Assembly: GCA_910589305.1 (NCBI GenBank)
Contig: CAJUTV010000009.1
Coordinates: 1 to 64,000 of the forward strand
Length of the DNA stretch: 64,000 nt
Direction: 5' to 3'
Source of the DNA: an uncultured Lachnospira sp.
GTDB lineage: Bacteria > Bacillota > Clostridia > Lachnospirales > Lachnospiraceae
Shown piece by piece: positions 9,749 through 19,068 of this stretch. Position numbers and translations under genes: made by a program. Under the pieces are notes generated by a model. The model searched no databases. It was given only the letters and a program-made list of their open reading frames with translations, and had not been told where the DNA came from. How positions within the stretch are numbered: the first letter of the stretch is position 1; each line of letters opens with the position of its first letter.

Positions 9749-10690
9749 ATGGAGACTTTCAAAGCTGTAGTATATTTGCTTTTAGGATTTGTATTGTTAA
9801 TTAAAGGTGCTGATTGTTTTGTTGATGGAAGTTCCTCTGTAGCAAAAAGATTACATGTTCCATCAATAGTTATTGGCTTAACGATTGTTGCTATGGGAAC
9901 AAGTCTGCCGGAATGTGCGGTCAGTGTGACGGCTTCTATAAATAATAATAATACATTAGCTATCAGTAATGCTATAGGTTCTAATATTTTTAATTTAATG
10001 GTAGTATGCGGCGCATGTGCATTGTTTGCGCCTTTAGCAGTTAATACAAAAGTATTTAAAAAAGAATTTCCATTTTCTATTATATGTGCTATTTTTTTGC
10101 TTGGATTAGGGTACCTAGAAATGGAACTTGGATATATAGACAGTATTGTGCTTATTATTATATTTGTTGTATATCTTGTGTGGATGATTATATCTGCTAA
10201 AAAGGCTAGAACAGATATATCACAAGAGGAAGCGTATAAAGTGATTCCTGTATGGAAAACTATTCTTTATATTGTTGGAGGTGCAGTTGCAATTAAATAT
10301 GGAGGCGATTTTGTTGTTAATGGAGCATCCGTTGTTGCAGGAAAATTGGGATTATCTCAAACATTAATTGGTTTGACAGTTGTTGCGCTTGGAACATCTC
10401 TTCCAGAATTGGTTACATCGATTGTTGCTGCCAAGAAAAATGAAGTGGATATGGCATTAGGAAATGTCATAGGTTCCAATATTTTTAATATTCTTTTTGT
10501 ACTTGGTATATCAGGAGTGATAAGCCCTGTTGCATTTATGATGGACAATATTATTGATATTGTTATTTTGATTATAATGAGTATATTTGTATGGGTATTT
10601 GGCTGGACCAAAAAAGAGATAAGCAAAGCAGAGGGCATTATTATGTTATTGATGTATTTGGTTTATCTTGTGTATATATGTGTTCGGTGA
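9749..10690 (+). CDS. Calcium/sodium antiporter (CaCA family, YrbG-like)
   Basis: This 313-residue, ten-segment cation antiporter has two inverted alpha repeats. The signatures GTSLPE...AIGSNIFN (near residues 52-78) and GTSLPE...VIGSNIFN (near residues 213-245) are both intact and carry the acidic ion-binding residues. The family exchanges Ca2+ for Na+ or H+ across the membrane. It starts one base after the sortase stop codon. Class B sortase folds are not known to need this partner, so the pairing may be transcriptional convenience only. Confidence 0.92.
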   Translation: METFKAVVYLLLGFVLLIKGADCFVDGSSSVAKRLHVPSIVIGLTIVAMGTSLPECAVSVTASINNNNTLAISNAIGSNIFNLMVVCGACALFAPLAVNTKVFKKEFPFSIICAIFLLGLGYLEMELGYIDSIVLIIIFVVYLVWMIISAKKARTDISQEEAYKVIPVWKTILYIVGGAVAIKYGGDFVVNGASVVAGKLGLSQTLIGLTVVALGTSLPELVTSIVAAKKNEVDMALGNVIGSNIFNILFVLGISGVISPVAFMMDNIIDIVILIIMSIFVWVFGWTKKEISKAEGIIMLLMYLVYLVYICVR

Positions 10691-11044
10691 TATCTTTTTG
10701 ATTTATATATTAAAATAAATTATATTAAAAAATTTGATATTTTATAAATATAGACTGTTGTAAAATAGATTTTAATCTTATCAACTTTGACTATTCAATA
10801 TAGTTATTCTTTATTTAGAGAATGATATATTTGATAAGAGATTTCTATTTTTGTAACAGTCTTATTTGTTATTTTATATAAAATTGTGATTTAAAAGAGT
10901 TAGTTGTAAGATAGACACTCTATTGTTTATAAAAAATTTATAGATTTCCCATAATATTACTAAACATTTTTAAAAAATTGTGATATTATAGTAAACAGTC
11001 TCTCTAAAAGAAGAAACTAAAATTTAGAATGGAGTTGGATTGAT
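10691..11044. other. 354-bp AT-rich intergenic region
   Basis: This stretch holds the small inverted-repeat element at 10752-10862 and otherwise A/T-rich sequence. A promoter for the MATE gene is expected near 10990-11010 (TATTAT with a poor -35), but I cannot place it firmly. Confidence 0.4.
10752..10862 (+). repeat. MITE-like inverted-repeat element, copy 1
   Basis: The left arm, beginning AGACTGTTG, and the right arm, ending CAACAGTCT-like (AACAGTCT), pair over about 32 nt with a few mismatches, both reading inward to TTATCAA. The same ends occur at 49656-49741. No coding capacity is present, so this fits a miniature non-autonomous element or a large hairpin. Confidence 0.55.
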
Positions 11045-12400
11045 ATGCAAGACAAAACACAACAAATATTTAGGGATGCGCCAGTTCCTAAGGCAGTACT
11101 TACTAATGTCATTCCTTCTATTGTAAGTATGATAATGGTATTAGTATATAATTTGGCGGACACATTTTTTATAGGTCAAACAAAAAATGCTTATATGGTT
11201 GCGGCAGTTTCTGTGGCGACACCAGCATTCTTGTTATTTATGGCGGTGGGCATGTTATTTGGTATTGGCTCAACCAGTTTAATTAGCAGAATGTTGGGTG
11301 AAGGTAAAAAAGAAGAAGCAAAGCGTACTTCTTCCTTTAGTTTTTGGACAAGCTTGGTAGTTGGTGTTGTTTCAATGATTGTTATATGGATTTTTAACAC
11401 CCCTATATGCAGAGCGATTGGAGCCAGTGATGATACAATTGAATATGCAGCGCAGTATTTGACAATTGTTGCTTTGGGCATACCATTTCTTATCATAAGT
11501 AATGCCTTTAGTAATATTATCCGAGCAGAAGGGCAGGCAACAAAAGCAATGATGGGCATGATTATTGGCAATTTGATTAATATTGTGCTAGACCCTATTA
11601 TGATTTTAGCGTTTGGCTGGAATGTTGCTGGTGCTGCAATAGCTACAGTTCTTGGCAATGTTTTTTCAGCAGTATTTTACATTATGCATCTTGTCTCTAA
11701 AAAATCTATGTTATCGATTCGACTAAAAGATTATTCTGCAAAAAAGAAGATATTAATAGGTGTATTTTCCATTGGTATTCCCGCATCATTAAATAGTATC
11801 CTTATGAGTACTTCTAATATTATAATCAATAAATTTATGATGCAGCATGGAGATATGGCAGTGGCAGGGCTTGGTGTTGCTATGAAGGTCAATATGATTG
11901 CAGTTATGCTGCTTATTGGTGTAGGTACAGGTATTCAGCCATTGTTAGGATATTGCTTTGGAGCGGGAAACAAAAAGAGATATCTTGCTGTACTAAAGTT
12001 TTCCATTGTATTTGGATTGATATTAAGTGCAATTATGACTGTGATTTGTTATTTTGGAGCGGCACCTCTAGTAACCGCATTTTTGGAAGATGAACAAGCC
12101 TTTCAATATGGATTTTCATTTTCAAGAATTTATATATTGTCTGGACCAATACTTGGTATTTTATTTATCTTTATGAATGCTATTCAATCAATGGGAGCTG
12201 CCATACCATCATTAATCTTATCCGTCAGTCGTCAGGGAATTATTTATTTTCCAATTTTGATAACGATTAGTTTAATAAGCAATACACCACAAAATCTGGC
12301 TTTGACACAGCCATTGACAGATTATATAGCGGCGGCATTATCGATTGTTTTGTTTATTATCGCATATAAAAAGCGTTTTCAAGCAAGACAGGTTGTATAA
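11045..12400 (+). CDS. MATE family efflux transporter
   Basis: This 451-residue transporter has twelve predicted segments in two homologous halves and would export drugs or metabolites using Na+ or H+. The opening PVPKAVLTNVIPSIVSMIM and the segment YNLADTFFIGQ near residue 40 are typical. The second half has the matching MIAVMLLIGVGTGIQPLLGY. The length is normal. An AATGGAG site precedes the ATG. It is followed by the heterodimeric ABC exporter after 120 bases, so this is a small multidrug-type neighbourhood, though substrates are not shown. Confidence 0.92.
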   Translation: MQDKTQQIFRDAPVPKAVLTNVIPSIVSMIMVLVYNLADTFFIGQTKNAYMVAAVSVATPAFLLFMAVGMLFGIGSTSLISRMLGEGKKEEAKRTSSFSFWTSLVVGVVSMIVIWIFNTPICRAIGASDDTIEYAAQYLTIVALGIPFLIISNAFSNIIRAEGQATKAMMGMIIGNLINIVLDPIMILAFGWNVAGAAIATVLGNVFSAVFYIMHLVSKKSMLSIRLKDYSAKKKILIGVFSIGIPASLNSILMSTSNIIINKFMMQHGDMAVAGLGVAMKVNMIAVMLLIGVGTGIQPLLGYCFGAGNKKRYLAVLKFSIVFGLILSAIMTVICYFGAAPLVTAFLEDEQAFQYGFSFSRIYILSGPILGILFIFMNAIQSMGAAIPSLILSVSRQGIIYFPILITISLISNTPQNLALTQPLTDYIAAALSIVLFIIAYKKRFQARQVV

Positions 12401-12519
12401 AAATGTATCGTTTTTAAAAGGACTTCTATTTTTGTAAAATAAACTTGCAAAGAGTAGGAATGATTGTTTAGTATAGTTGCAAAGCGGTAGTAATTTTATA
12501 ATAGAAATGGAGTGAGAGA

Positions 12520-14667
12520 ATGGGTAGGATAATTAAAAATCTGAAGCCGTATTGGAAAACAATTGTTATTATTGTTCTATTGTTGATATTACAGGCTGTA
12601 TGTGACCTTGCACTTCCTCAGTACACATCGGATATTATTGATACAGGTATCCAAAATAGTGGGGTAAAGCACATCATTCCAGAAGCAATCATAGCTTCGG
12701 AATATGAAAAGGCGCAATTGTTTATGACTACACAAGAAAAGGAACAATGGATTTCCTTATATCAGCAGGATAATGATATTTATCGCTGTAAGGAAAAAAG
12801 TGAAAAAAAACTAGATGAGTATGATTCTTTATTGGTATTGCCTTTATTGATTGTCGGTCAAATGGAAGAAGCAGATGCGACACAGATGCAGCAATTTTCC
12901 ATGATGGGGTCTATGCCTGATGAAGTTATACAACAGGTAAGAGAAAATACACAAAAAACAATTGACACAATGGGCGAATCTTTTGTACATGCTATGGGTG
13001 TCTCTTATGCTGTAAAGCAAGATACATTAGCAGGACTTGATATTCATTCCATTCAGACAAGGTATTTGCTTATAGCGGGCGGCAAGATGGTTGTCATGGC
13101 GTTATTGATAGCTGTCACAACAGTTCTTGTAGGCTTGGCAGCCTCAAAAGTTGCAGCTGGTATAGGACGCGATATGCGTGTCAGCGTATACAAAAATGTT
13201 ATGTCGTTTTCTAATGCCGAGATGGACAAGTTTTCAACGGCTTCTCTTATAACAAGAACGACGAATGATATTCAGCAAATTCAGATGGTAACCGTTCTTT
13301 CTTTAAGAATGGTTGCTTATGCTCCTATACTTGGAATTGGCGGAATTATTAAGGTAATGAATACCAATTCTGGAATGGAGTGGGTTATCGCGGTGGCAGT
13401 AGCTTCTATCATGTGTCTTGTTCTTTTACTGATGATGATAGCAATGCCAAAATTTAAGCAAATGCAAAAACTTGTCGATGCAGTAAATCTTGTATCCAGA
13501 GAAATACTTACTGGCTTGTCTGTTATCCGTGCCTTTGGGCGTGAAAAAAAGGAAGAAGAACGGTTTGATAATGCCAACAAAAATCTTACAAAGACTATGC
13601 TTTTTACCAACCGAGTAATGACCTTTATGATGCCTGCTATGACTTTAATTATGTATGGCATTAATGTATTAATTATATGGGTTGCAGCACATCGAATTGA
13701 CGAAGGCGTTATGCAGGTTGGTTCAATGACAGCATTTATAACATATACAATGCAGATTGTTATGTCGTTTCTTATGTTGACAATGATGTCTATATTTATG
13801 CCAAGAGCGATTGTATCTGCAAACAGAATTGATGAAGTTTTAAATCAAAAATCTTCTGTTATGGATAAAACAAATCCAAAGTCTATAAAAGACAAGAAGG
13901 GCGTTGTTGTATTTGACCATGTTCATTTTTGTTATCCAGGTGCAAAAACGGATGCAATTGAAGATATTAATTTTGTGGCAGAACCAGGAAAAACAACTGC
14001 CATTATAGGCAGTACAGGCTGCGGCAAAACAACATTAGTTAATTTGATACCTCGTCTTTATGATGTGACAAAAGGTTCTATTACAATTGATGGCTATGAT
14101 GTAAGAGACATCTCAATGCAAGATTTGCGGAGTGAAATCGGATATGTTCCTCAAAAAGGTGTTCTTTTTTCAGGTACGATTGCCAGTAATTTAAGATTTG
14201 GAAAAGATGATGCTACAGATAACGATATAAAGGAAGCGGCAAGTATAGCACAGGCAACAGATTTTATTGAGAGCAAAGAAGAACAATATGAAGCTCATAT
14301 TGCACAGGGTGGTACAAATGTATCAGGCGGGCAAAAACAGCGATTGGCTATTGCCAGAGCAATTGCAAAAAATCCAAGAATCTATATATTTGATGATAGT
14401 TTCTCGGCATTGGATTTAAAAACGGATGCCACGCTGCGCAAAGCTCTTTCAGAGAAAATGAAAGAAAGTACTATGATTATTGTGGCACAAAGAGTTAGTA
14501 CCATTATTTATGCAGACCAGATTCTTGTTATGGATGATGGCAGAATTGTTGGCAAAGGAACACATCGTGAACTTATGAAAAATTGCGAGGTATATCAGCA
14601 GATTGCAAGGTCACAGATGTCTGAAAAAGAATTAGATATAGAGGGAGGTAAGGATAATGAGCAGTAA
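12520..14667 (+). CDS. ABC exporter half-transporter, degenerate-site subunit
   Basis: This is a membrane domain plus ATPase of 715 residues. Between the first two membrane segments there is an unusually long extracellular insertion of about 130 residues (45-180). The ATPase has an intact Walker A GSTGCGKTT near residue 497 and a normal signature VSGGQKQ. Walker B reads IFDDSFSALD, with Asp in place of the catalytic Glu, and the H-loop reads VAQR instead of AHR. These are the marks of the degenerate half of a heterodimeric exporter (TM287/288 or BmrCD type). The partner gene overlaps it by 11 bases. Confidence 0.92.
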   Translation: MGRIIKNLKPYWKTIVIIVLLLILQAVCDLALPQYTSDIIDTGIQNSGVKHIIPEAIIASEYEKAQLFMTTQEKEQWISLYQQDNDIYRCKEKSEKKLDEYDSLLVLPLLIVGQMEEADATQMQQFSMMGSMPDEVIQQVRENTQKTIDTMGESFVHAMGVSYAVKQDTLAGLDIHSIQTRYLLIAGGKMVVMALLIAVTTVLVGLAASKVAAGIGRDMRVSVYKNVMSFSNAEMDKFSTASLITRTTNDIQQIQMVTVLSLRMVAYAPILGIGGIIKVMNTNSGMEWVIAVAVASIMCLVLLLMMIAMPKFKQMQKLVDAVNLVSREILTGLSVIRAFGREKKEEERFDNANKNLTKTMLFTNRVMTFMMPAMTLIMYGINVLIIWVAAHRIDEGVMQVGSMTAFITYTMQIVMSFLMLTMMSIFMPRAIVSANRIDEVLNQKSSVMDKTNPKSIKDKKGVVVFDHVHFCYPGAKTDAIEDINFVAEPGKTTAIIGSTGCGKTTLVNLIPRLYDVTKGSITIDGYDVRDISMQDLRSEIGYVPQKGVLFSGTIASNLRFGKDDATDNDIKEAASIAQATDFIESKEEQYEAHIAQGGTNVSGGQKQRLAIARAIAKNPRIYIFDDSFSALDLKTDATLRKALSEKMKESTMIIVAQRVSTIIYADQILVMDDGRIVGKGTHRELMKNCEVYQQIARSQMSEKELDIEGGKDNEQ

Positions 14668-16486
14668 AGAAATAAAAACTCCTTCAAGAAGACATGGCGG
14701 CGGACCGGGGGCTATACCTGAAAAGGCTAAAGATTTTAAAGGCTCTATCGGAAAGCTAATCAAATATATAGGAAACTATAAAATTGCAATATTTGTAGTT
14801 ATTATATTTGCAACAGTAGCGACAATTTTTAATGTTATAGGACCAAAGACATTAGGAAAAGCGACAACAGAGCTTTCTAATGGCTTGATGGCAAAAATAT
14901 CTGGCACAGGCGGTATGAATTTTGATAAAATTGCCCAGATATTGCTTTTTGTTTTAGGTTTATATCTTGTCAGTGTGTTATTTAGCTTTTTACAGGGCTG
15001 GATTATGACAGAAATTACACAGAAAGTATGTTATAAACTGCGTAAGGAAATATCTGAGAAAATTAATCGTATGCCAATGAAGTATTTTGAGAGCAGAACA
15101 TATGGAGAGGTTCTCTCAAGGATAACAAACGATATTGATACCTTAGGGCAAGGGTTAAATCAGAGTATTACAACGATTATTACATCCGTTGCTACCATGA
15201 TAGGTGTTTTGATAATGATGTTAAGTATATCGTTTTGGATGACATTGATTGCTTTAGTTATTTTGCCAATTTCTGCATTTCTTGTATCCCTTGTTGTTAA
15301 GAAATCTCAAAAGTTTTTTAAGACACAGCAGGAATATCTTGGGCGCATTAATGGACAAATTGAAGAGACTTATGGCGGTCATCTTGTTGTAAAGTCGTTT
15401 AATAAAGAAGAGGATATGATTAAAAAATTTAATGAGACAAATGATATTTTGTATAAATCAGCTTGGAAGTCACAGTTTTTTTCTGGCATGATGCATCCTG
15501 TTATGATGTTTGTCGGAAATTTAGGCTATGCAAGTGTTGCGCTGGCAGGCGGTTTTATGGCGATTAATGGAACCATTACAATTGGTGATATTCAAGCATT
15601 TATTCAATATGTTAAAAATTTCACACAGCCAATTACACAAATTGCTCAAGTAATTAATCAGGTTCAATCTATGGCGGCGGCTTCGGAGCGTGTTTTTGAA
15701 TTTCTCTCAGAGGAAGAAGAAGAGCAGATTGCTGCAAACCCAGTGAAAGTTGACAATATTAATGGCGCTGTGGAATTTAAAAATGTTCAGTTTGGCTATA
15801 AAAAAGACCAGATTATTATTCATAATTTTTCAGCAAAAGTAAGACCTGGACAAAAAATTGCTATTGTAGGACCAACAGGTGCTGGAAAGACAACGATGGT
15901 AAAATTGCTTATGCGATTTTATGATGTAAATGATGGCGCAATCTTATTAGATGGACATAATATTAAAGACTTTAATAGACGTGAACTGCGCGATGCATTT
16001 GGAATGGTTCTTCAAGACACATGGCTGTATAAAGATACCATTATGGAAAATATACGATATGGAAGACTGGATGCGACCGATGAAGAGGTTATTAGAGCTG
16101 CAAAAGCTGCTTATGCCAATCATTTTATTGAGACGCTTCCCGGCGGATATCAGATGGAACTCAATGAAGATGCCAGTAATGTAAGTCAAGGTCAAAAACA
16201 ATTATTGACAATAGCAAGAGCAATTCTTGCCAATAATCCTGTTCTTATTCTTGATGAGGCAACTTCTTCTGTTGATACACGTACAGAACATCAAATCCAA
16301 AAAGCGATGGATAATTTGATGAAAGGAAGAACCAGTTTTATTATTGCCCACCGATTATCTACTATTAAAGATGCAGATTTAATACTCGTTATGAAAGACG
16401 GAGATATTATTGAGCAGGGCAATCATGAAGAATTGCTAGAAAAACAAGGATTCTATGCTGATTTATATAATGCACAATGGAAATAA
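14657..16486 (+). CDS. ABC exporter half-transporter, catalytic subunit
   Basis: This 609-residue partner has six membrane segments and an ATPase. Walker A is GPTGAGKTT near residue 405, Walker B is LILDEATSSVD with the catalytic Glu near residue 530, and the H-loop is IAHRLST. The signature is VSQGQKQ, a slightly deviant form, also as in heterodimeric exporters where one composite site is weak. The start overlaps the upstream partner by 11 bases, which points to coupled translation and 1:1 assembly. Multidrug or lipid export is likely but not specified. Confidence 0.93.
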   Translation: MSSKEIKTPSRRHGGGPGAIPEKAKDFKGSIGKLIKYIGNYKIAIFVVIIFATVATIFNVIGPKTLGKATTELSNGLMAKISGTGGMNFDKIAQILLFVLGLYLVSVLFSFLQGWIMTEITQKVCYKLRKEISEKINRMPMKYFESRTYGEVLSRITNDIDTLGQGLNQSITTIITSVATMIGVLIMMLSISFWMTLIALVILPISAFLVSLVVKKSQKFFKTQQEYLGRINGQIEETYGGHLVVKSFNKEEDMIKKFNETNDILYKSAWKSQFFSGMMHPVMMFVGNLGYASVALAGGFMAINGTITIGDIQAFIQYVKNFTQPITQIAQVINQVQSMAAASERVFEFLSEEEEEQIAANPVKVDNINGAVEFKNVQFGYKKDQIIIHNFSAKVRPGQKIAIVGPTGAGKTTMVKLLMRFYDVNDGAILLDGHNIKDFNRRELRDAFGMVLQDTWLYKDTIMENIRYGRLDATDEEVIRAAKAAYANHFIETLPGGYQMELNEDASNVSQGQKQLLTIARAILANNPVLILDEATSSVDTRTEHQIQKAMDNLMKGRTSFIIAHRLSTIKDADLILVMKDGDIIEQGNHEELLEKQGFYADLYNAQWK

Positions 16487-16535
16487 TGAATTCTTTACAA
16501 TAATAGGTATTTGTAATATAATATTATTAAAAAAT

Positions 16536-16565
16536 AAGCTCTTTGCCAATAGGCCGAGAGCTTTT
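16536..16565 (+). terminator. Possible terminator between the ABC exporter and the Pel-like operon
   Basis: AAGCTCT (16536-16542) pairs with AGAGCTT (16557-16563) and is followed by only a short T run. It could separate the exporter transcript from the Pel-like operon or act as partial attenuation. Confidence 0.4.
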
Positions 16566-16585
16566 GTTGGCATAAGGAAATGGTA

Positions 16586-16849
16586 ATGAAACTGGATAAT
16601 AATACTTATATAAGGAAGGCTGCTGGTTCATATTGGATTGTAAGAACAGGTGATGCTATTTTAGAATATCAAAACCCTATTATACTAAATGAAACAGGAG
16701 CCAAGATGTATGAGCTTTTGGAAAAAGGATATTCCAAAGAAGATGTTGCAAATCATATGGTGAAAGAGTATGACATATCATATGAGGAAGCTTTAAACGA
16801 TACAGAGTCATTTGTAAATATGCTGGTTAATAGCGAATTGAGGAAATAA
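16586..16849 (+). CDS. PqqD-like small protein at head of the Pel-like operon
   Basis: This 87-residue protein looks like a PqqD/RRE domain (Pfam PF05402): N-terminal strands (YIRKAAGSYWIVRTG), LNETGAKMYELLEKG at residues 33-47 and a C-terminal helix ending FVNMLVNSELRK. PqqD domains usually bind leader peptides of modified peptides, but no radical SAM enzyme, precursor or protease is nearby. Its stop overlaps the start of the epimerase-PelD gene by one base, so it belongs to the Pel operon. The ATG at 16586 has AAGGA 7 nt upstream; the ATG at 16580 is too close. The role in polysaccharide synthesis is unknown. Confidence 0.7.
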   Translation: MKLDNNTYIRKAAGSYWIVRTGDAILEYQNPIILNETGAKMYELLEKGYSKEDVANHMVKEYDISYEEALNDTESFVNMLVNSELRK

Positions 16850-19053
16850 TGAGAGTATTAATTATAGGCGGAACCGGAACGGTTAGTACAGAGATTATTC
16901 AAAAGTTTAGTAAAGAAGGGGCTAGAGTATATACGCTTTCCAGACAAAAGAGTGAAAAAAAGGGCGGCTTTAGCAGGGTTTATGAATCGTATGGATTTGC
17001 ATATGATAATGCTTATATAAAGGAAGTGTTTGAGAGTGTAAATCCTGATATTACTATTTTTACAGGGGCTTTTGATACCAGTTTTCATTGGGAAAATGGA
17101 TATAGTGAGACGATAGAGTTTGGCAATGGATTATATAATTTTTTAAATGCGTTTTATGTTTTGGGGCATGGGCGTTTTATTTATCTGTCTTCTGATGATA
17201 TTGAAGATATTACAGAGCAAAAGTTTCGTGAGCTTGCGCATGAAAAAAAAGATGATGATGACAATTATATAAAAAATTCACAGTTATTTAAAGCGTATGC
17301 TGTCAAAAAAGGTGAAAATATATGCGGTAATTTTAGAAATAGTACAATGAGTGATGTTATATCGCTTCGTGTTAATAATTTATGTCTGTTGCCTGCTAAT
17401 CCTTCAGAAGTTATGGGAGACTGTGCAAAGATGCTGGTAGAAGGATATAAAAAAAATACCATAACAATTCGCCAGATGGGATATTCTCCTTTATATATAG
17501 CTGATATGGTTATGGCGTTATATAATGTATCTTGCACAACGCATTTAGATGAAGGATTATTTGTGTTGCAGTCGGATAAGATAATATCAACGTCGGCTGT
17601 TGTAAAGATGGTGTGTGAGGCGTTAAACAAACAGTGCAAAACTATTGAAAATCCAAGAGTTACACAGGATGATTTTGCAATTGAAGCGGTAGACCTCTCA
17701 ACCCAGTTGAAGGTAAGTATTTTTAAGAATCCCAAAGCTTGTGTTGATGAGACCATTAAGCTTTTTAAAGAAAAACCAGAGCGATTTATTGCAGAGGAAG
17801 TAAAGCCAGATAGCTTTGTTAAAAGGATATGGCAGAAATTTAAACCGCTTATTTTAGCAACTTTGCCATTTATTGAAAATATCCTTTTATTTATACCATT
17901 TTTTATGATTAATAACCGAGTGACTGGCAGTGCATACTTTGCAAAACTAGACCCTTATCTGTTGTTTGTTATTTTAGCCGCGTTAGTTTATGGTCAGCAA
18001 CAGGCGGCATTTTCAGCAATATTATCAGTGGCGGGATATATGTTTCGACAGGCGTATGGTCGTACAGGTTTTGATATTATGCTTGATTACAATACATATG
18101 TATGGATTGCCCAGTTGATTATTGTGGGTATGAGCGTAGGTTATCTGCGGGATAAGATAAAATTAATTAAAGATGATAAATTAGATGAATCAGCATATTT
18201 AGGCAGTCGATTAAAAGATGTGGAAGATATTAATACGATTAATGTCAAGATAAAAGATGAGCTTGAAACGCAGGTTATCAATCAAAGTGAAAGTTTAGGC
18301 AAGATTTTTGAGATTACATCAACATTAGACAGCGACGCTCCAGAAGAAGTTTACTTCCATGCGGCGGAAGTGGTGTCTCAGCTTATGGGATGCAAAGATG
18401 TGGCTATTTATAACGTATCAAACAGGTCTTTTGCACGATTGATGTCTATGACTTCAGATAATGCACGAAAGTTAGGAAACTCGATAGAATATACAAAATA
18501 TGATGATATGTATGAGGAACTCAAGCAAGGCAGAGTATTTATGAATCGAAAGCTGTTGAGAGATTATCCTCTGATGGCAGTTGCTATTTCAGAAAATAAT
18601 GAATTAAACTCTATCATTATGTTGTGGGATATGCCTCTTGAGAGAATGAATCTGTCACAATCCAACCGCTTGAAAGTTATCAGTTATATTATTCAAAATG
18701 CTGTTATTAAGGCGGATAGATATATTAATATGCTTGAGAGTGAGCGATATATTGAAGGAACAAGAGTACTTGAACCAAATGCGTTTAGAACACTTGTCAA
18801 TGCGTTTGTAGCTGCAAGACAAAAGCATTTGGCGGACTGTTCTATTATTAAAGTAAGTGTTGATGATATGATGACTTTAAATGAAGCAGGAGAAAAAATG
18901 GCAAAACTTCTTAGAACAACTGATTATTTAGGAAGCTTAAATGACAGCCATTTATATATTTTGCTTGCTAATACCAACTCTACAGATGCAACCTATGTGG
19001 CAAAGCGAATTAAAGATTTAGGACTGCGTTATGAAATGATTACCAGAATATAA
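16849..19053 (+). CDS. pelD: Fusion of an NAD-dependent epimerase and PelD-like c-di-GMP receptor
   Basis: The 734 residues contain, in order: an SDR epimerase-like domain with GGTGTV at residues 7-12 (1-320), three or four membrane segments (330-435), a coiled coil (440-485), a GAF domain (490-600) and a degenerate GGDEF domain to the end. In the last, RTTD (R689-D692) lies at the exact distance of the allosteric I-site, while the GGDEF position reads NDSHL. That is the PelD design: c-di-GMP is bound, not made. PelD activates the Pel synthase in Pseudomonas and Bacillus. The epimerase could supply a UDP-sugar epimer such as UDP-GalNAc. It sits directly before pelE. Confidence 0.85.
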   Translation: MRVLIIGGTGTVSTEIIQKFSKEGARVYTLSRQKSEKKGGFSRVYESYGFAYDNAYIKEVFESVNPDITIFTGAFDTSFHWENGYSETIEFGNGLYNFLNAFYVLGHGRFIYLSSDDIEDITEQKFRELAHEKKDDDDNYIKNSQLFKAYAVKKGENICGNFRNSTMSDVISLRVNNLCLLPANPSEVMGDCAKMLVEGYKKNTITIRQMGYSPLYIADMVMALYNVSCTTHLDEGLFVLQSDKIISTSAVVKMVCEALNKQCKTIENPRVTQDDFAIEAVDLSTQLKVSIFKNPKACVDETIKLFKEKPERFIAEEVKPDSFVKRIWQKFKPLILATLPFIENILLFIPFFMINNRVTGSAYFAKLDPYLLFVILAALVYGQQQAAFSAILSVAGYMFRQAYGRTGFDIMLDYNTYVWIAQLIIVGMSVGYLRDKIKLIKDDKLDESAYLGSRLKDVEDINTINVKIKDELETQVINQSESLGKIFEITSTLDSDAPEEVYFHAAEVVSQLMGCKDVAIYNVSNRSFARLMSMTSDNARKLGNSIEYTKYDDMYEELKQGRVFMNRKLLRDYPLMAVAISENNELNSIIMLWDMPLERMNLSQSNRLKVISYIIQNAVIKADRYINMLESERYIEGTRVLEPNAFRTLVNAFVAARQKHLADCSIIKVSVDDMMTLNEAGEKMAKLLRTTDYLGSLNDSHLYILLANTNSTDATYVAKRIKDLGLRYEMITRI

Positions 19054-19068
19054 TATATAGAGAGGGTA

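Noticed and set aside
13317..13661. Reverse-strand open frame inside the ABC exporter gene
   Set aside because: A shadow of membrane-segment codons with no support of its own.
16487..16585. Possible c-di-GMP riboswitch before the Pel-like operon
   Set aside because: None of the conserved GEMM sequence blocks are present; only a short hairpin is seen.
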